NCBI GenBank assembly: GCA_029098205.1
Contig: JAQXNW010000071.1
Location: forward strand, 1 to 13,860
Source: Eubacteriales bacterium
GTDB taxonomy: Bacteria > Bacillota > Clostridia > Peptostreptococcales > Anaerovoracaceae
Length of the DNA stretch: 13,860 nt
Direction: 5' to 3'
The notes under the pieces are model-generated. The model did not search any database. It was given only the letters and a program-made list of their open reading frames with translations, and was not told the origin of the DNA. Shown piece by piece: positions 12,466 through 13,860 of this stretch; the stretch's first letter is position 1, and each line of letters begins with the position of its first letter. The translations under genes and the position numbers were made by a program.

Positions 12466-13170
12466 GTGGGCATTGCTCAGGAAATTGGTTCGAAGATTCG
12501 GTATTACCGTAAAAAGAAAGGCATGACGGTGGATCAGCTGGCGGCGGCCATCTGCAAAAGCAAGTCCAGTGTCTCAAAATATGAGTCGGGGCAGATCGTG
12601 ATGGATATTGAGTCTCTGTACGATATCGCCCAGGCGCTTGACGTGCGCGTAACCCAGCTACTGTATCTTCCGCCCTCTGATTATGAGGGCCCGCTCTCCG
12701 GCTCTGTGCCTGCGTTCTTTGCCGGGCTCAGCCACTTCTATATGTACTATTTTGACGGGCGGATCAAGCAGATCAACCGATGCGTTCTGGACGTCTCCAG
12801 AGAAATGAAGCCCGGAGTTTTTCACGCTCAGATGTTCATGAATGTGCCGGATTATCAGAACTACACCCAATGTGAAAACTGGTACGAGGGCACCCTGAAC
12901 CATTATGACGCGCTGAGCCTTCTGGTTCTTCAGAATCAGAACATGGAAATGGATCTCTACCAGGTTGCGATTTCCAGCCCCTATATGAACGCTCCTATGA
13001 AATGGGCGCTGGCCTTCGGCATTTCCAGCCGCCCGCTGATGCCCACGTCTACAAAGGTGCTTCTGAGCAAGACGATTCAGGAGGAAACGCCGGAATTTGA
13101 GAAAAGTCTCCGGTTTTCGAAAGAGGATATCCGCCTGATGAAGCTGTACAATATGCTGACGGTGATGTAG
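12466..13170 (+). CDS. XRE-family transcriptional regulator, divergent from the C-S lyase gene
   Basis: 234 residues from GTG 12466 (GAAGGAT at 12454-12460); the frame is open further upstream to ATG 12343, but that codon precedes the promoter. Residues 5-66 are a Cro/CI-type HTH: IGSKIRYYRKKKGMTVDQLA, AAICKSKSSVSKYESGQIVM, then DIESLYDIAQALDVRVTQLL. The C-terminal ~165 residues (from about 70) are a domain I cannot name, with FYMYYFDGRIKQINRCVLDV and many aromatic residues and methionines; it is probably a sensory or oligomerisation domain. It has no membrane segment. Divergent arrangement with the lyase gene and palindromes between them suggest that it regulates the lyase-glutaredoxin unit, and perhaps itself; the effector is unknown but might be a sulfur amino acid. 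Confidence 0.85.
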   Translation: MGIAQEIGSKIRYYRKKKGMTVDQLAAAICKSKSSVSKYESGQIVMDIESLYDIAQALDVRVTQLLYLPPSDYEGPLSGSVPAFFAGLSHFYMYYFDGRIKQINRCVLDVSREMKPGVFHAQMFMNVPDYQNYTQCENWYEGTLNHYDALSLLVLQNQNMEMDLYQVAISSPYMNAPMKWALAFGISSRPLMPTSTKVLLSKTIQEETPEFEKSLRFSKEDIRLMKLYNMLTVM

Positions 13171-13341
13171 CCGTCTGTTATTCTGACTCCTTCTTTTCCG
13201 CCTTCATATCGTTATCTTCCGTAGATGCGGAAAAAGAACATTGCTGTTCGAATTATTTAAGGATCATCACAATACAACACATAAAGGAATCAGGCAATGA
13301 ATCGAAGCTTTTTTATTACATGCCGAGTAAATCAGGGTAAA
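13171..13341. other. Intergenic stretch behind the XRE gene, no supported gene
   Basis: It contains a long-loop inverted repeat (TTCTTTTCCGC at 13191-13201 against GCGGAAAAAGAA at 13227-13238, one bulged base) and a short GAACA/TGTTC hairpin at 13236-13249, neither followed by a T-run. A 24-codon reading from ATG 13297 runs into the terminator stem and is not credible. Confidence 0.4.
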
Positions 13342-13391
13342 AAAAAGGAAAGGATCCGCTTATCCGCTTAGGCGTTGATCCTTTCCTTTTT
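13342..13391. terminator. Strong bidirectional terminator
   Basis: AAAAAGGAAAGGATC (13342-13356) pairs perfectly over 15 bp with GATCCTTTCCTTTTT (13377-13391), with CGC/GCG pairing inside. A T-rich tail exists on both strands; the longer one (eight T) is on minus. It ends the XRE transcript and seems built to end a minus-strand gene coming from 13483 upward, of which only a remnant is left. Confidence 0.85.
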
Positions 13392-13482
13392 CCCTTCTGC
13401 TTTTCATGCACAGTTATGCCTGCCGTCGAAGCAGCACCAAAAAATTCATGCAGTGCTTCTTCAGCGTGCGGATACGGCTGAT

Positions 13483-13581
13483 TTACTCCTTATGATATCT
13501 ACGCATAACTGTCAGGACTGCTCCTGCTGCGGCAAGCGCCAGGATATAGGCGGGCAAATTCATTCCATCAACTGGGGTCCC
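13483..13581 (-). pseudogene. Fragment resembling the C-terminal anchor of a cell-surface protein
   Basis: The minus-strand frame reads GTPVDGMN, then the hydrophobic stretch LPAYILALAAAGAVLTVM, then RRYHKE and a stop at 13483-13485. This layout (short motif with Asp, membrane helix, basic tail) is that of clostridial sortase-anchored proteins and parallels the end of the large adhesin, but there is no canonical LPxTG and no upstream coding body: the frame is open only to a stop at 13624-13626. A strong minus-strand terminator lies about 90 nt behind it, as expected for a real gene end. I infer the 3' remnant of a lost surface-protein gene. Confidence 0.45.
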
Positions 13582-13584
13582 TAT

Positions 13585-13610
13585 GGAAACCCTTAGAACA
13601 CTGGGTTTCC
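13585..13610. repeat. Perfect 8-bp inverted repeat at the junction of two gene fragments
   Basis: GGAAACCC (13585-13592) and GGGTTTCC (13603-13610) around 10 nt. It separates the mid-GC anchor-like fragment from an AT-rich fragment, so it may mark an insertion or deletion junction, or be a simple hairpin. Confidence 0.55.
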
Positions 13611-13616
13611 GGACTT

Positions 13617-13860
13617 TCAATATTTATTCCAGTTCAACTTCGAATCTTCTATAAGCCATAAATGTGCTTGATTTTCATTCTTAAATCGTATCTTTTTGAT
13701 GCGTTTTTCTGTCTCGTTCACCTCATTCAAAAGCTGGTGTACCCAATTTGTACCCATTAGCTTCATTGCCAGCAATTTACCTTTTGAGTCATCATATCAC
13801 TAGCGATATGCTAACTCCAGACGATTCTTCAACTTCAAATCTGCTTGATTGCGCTTGGTT
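13617..13860 (-). pseudogene. Broken, AT-rich minus-strand reading frame of unknown family
   Basis: From the window edge the minus strand reads TKRNQADLKLKNRLELAYR, then two adjacent stops (TAG, TGA at 13802-13797), then continues in the same frame as YDDSKGKLLAMKLMGTN (ATG at 13766), EVNETEKRIKKIRFKNEN, AHLWLIEDSKLNWNKY and a stop at 13619-13617. The charged, Trp- and Lys-rich composition is protein-like and differs from the GC-richer genes before it, which suggests acquired DNA, perhaps from a mobile element. I do not recognise the family. Alternatively only the last 49 residues, from ATG 13766, are a short gene; I see no good ribosome binding site for it. Confidence 0.4.
13793..13810. repeat. 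18-bp near-palindrome spanning the two stops
   Basis: CATATC (13793-13798) and GATATG (13805-13810) flank a CTAG-centred core, with one mismatched pair. It lies over the TAG-TGA pair of the broken frame. Confidence 0.45.

Noticed and set aside
13297..13371. 24-codon plus-strand ORF behind the XRE gene
   Set aside because: Despite an AAAGGA upstream, it ends inside the loop of a strong terminator stem.

Overview
The window looks like chromosomal DNA of an anaerobic, Gram-positive bacterium of the Clostridia type. I infer this from a sortase-type surface adhesin with Spy0128/FctA-like repeats, a small 4Fe-4S ferredoxin, a flavin/ferredoxin fusion protein, a NimA-like flavoprotein, strong AGGAGG-type ribosome binding sites and good sigma-A promoters. 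I do not assign a genus. There are no rRNA, tRNA, CRISPR or intact mobile-element genes that I can see.

Layout. 1-432 (+) is the 3' end of a NimA-like split-barrel flavoprotein gene. 433-773 is a leader with a strong promoter and two overlapping small ORFs. 774-5720 (+) encodes a 1648-residue cell-surface adhesin: signal peptide, VWA domain with intact MIDAS, CnaB-type domain, one further domain, six FctA-type isopeptide domains, proline-rich stalk and a non-canonical sorting signal. A terminator follows, then a small ferredoxin gene (6009-6197, +), an 8-bp tandem repeat and a bidirectional terminator.

From 6489 to 12188 everything is on the minus strand, in three transcription units. (i) A TetR regulator, a CPA2-type cation/proton antiporter overlapping it by 4 nt, and an FMN split-barrel protein fused to two 4Fe-4S motifs form an operon with a palindromic operator at the tetR promoter. 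(ii) A two-TM SPFH/band-7 protein is followed by a 64-residue ribbon-helix-helix (RHH) protein; the promoter -10 sits inside a perfect palindrome made of two TGATATCA boxes 11 bp apart, as expected for tandem RHH dimers. (iii) A MalY/PatB-type PLP C-S lyase is followed by a glutaredoxin-like protein; a divergent XRE-family regulator (12466-13170, +) faces it across a 277-bp intergenic region with a palindrome in the lyase promoter spacer.

The last 470 bases are decayed: a strong bidirectional terminator, a fragment resembling the C-terminal anchor of a surface protein, a perfect 8-bp inverted repeat, and an AT-rich minus-strand reading frame broken by two adjacent stops.

Three starts differ from the longest reading frame because promoter and RBS evidence contradicts it: SPFH at ATG 10519, lyase at GTG 12188, XRE regulator at GTG 12466. 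The best candidates for little-described biology are the SPFH-RHH unit with its operator, the TetR-antiporter-flavin/FeS operon, and the small ORFs ahead of the adhesin.
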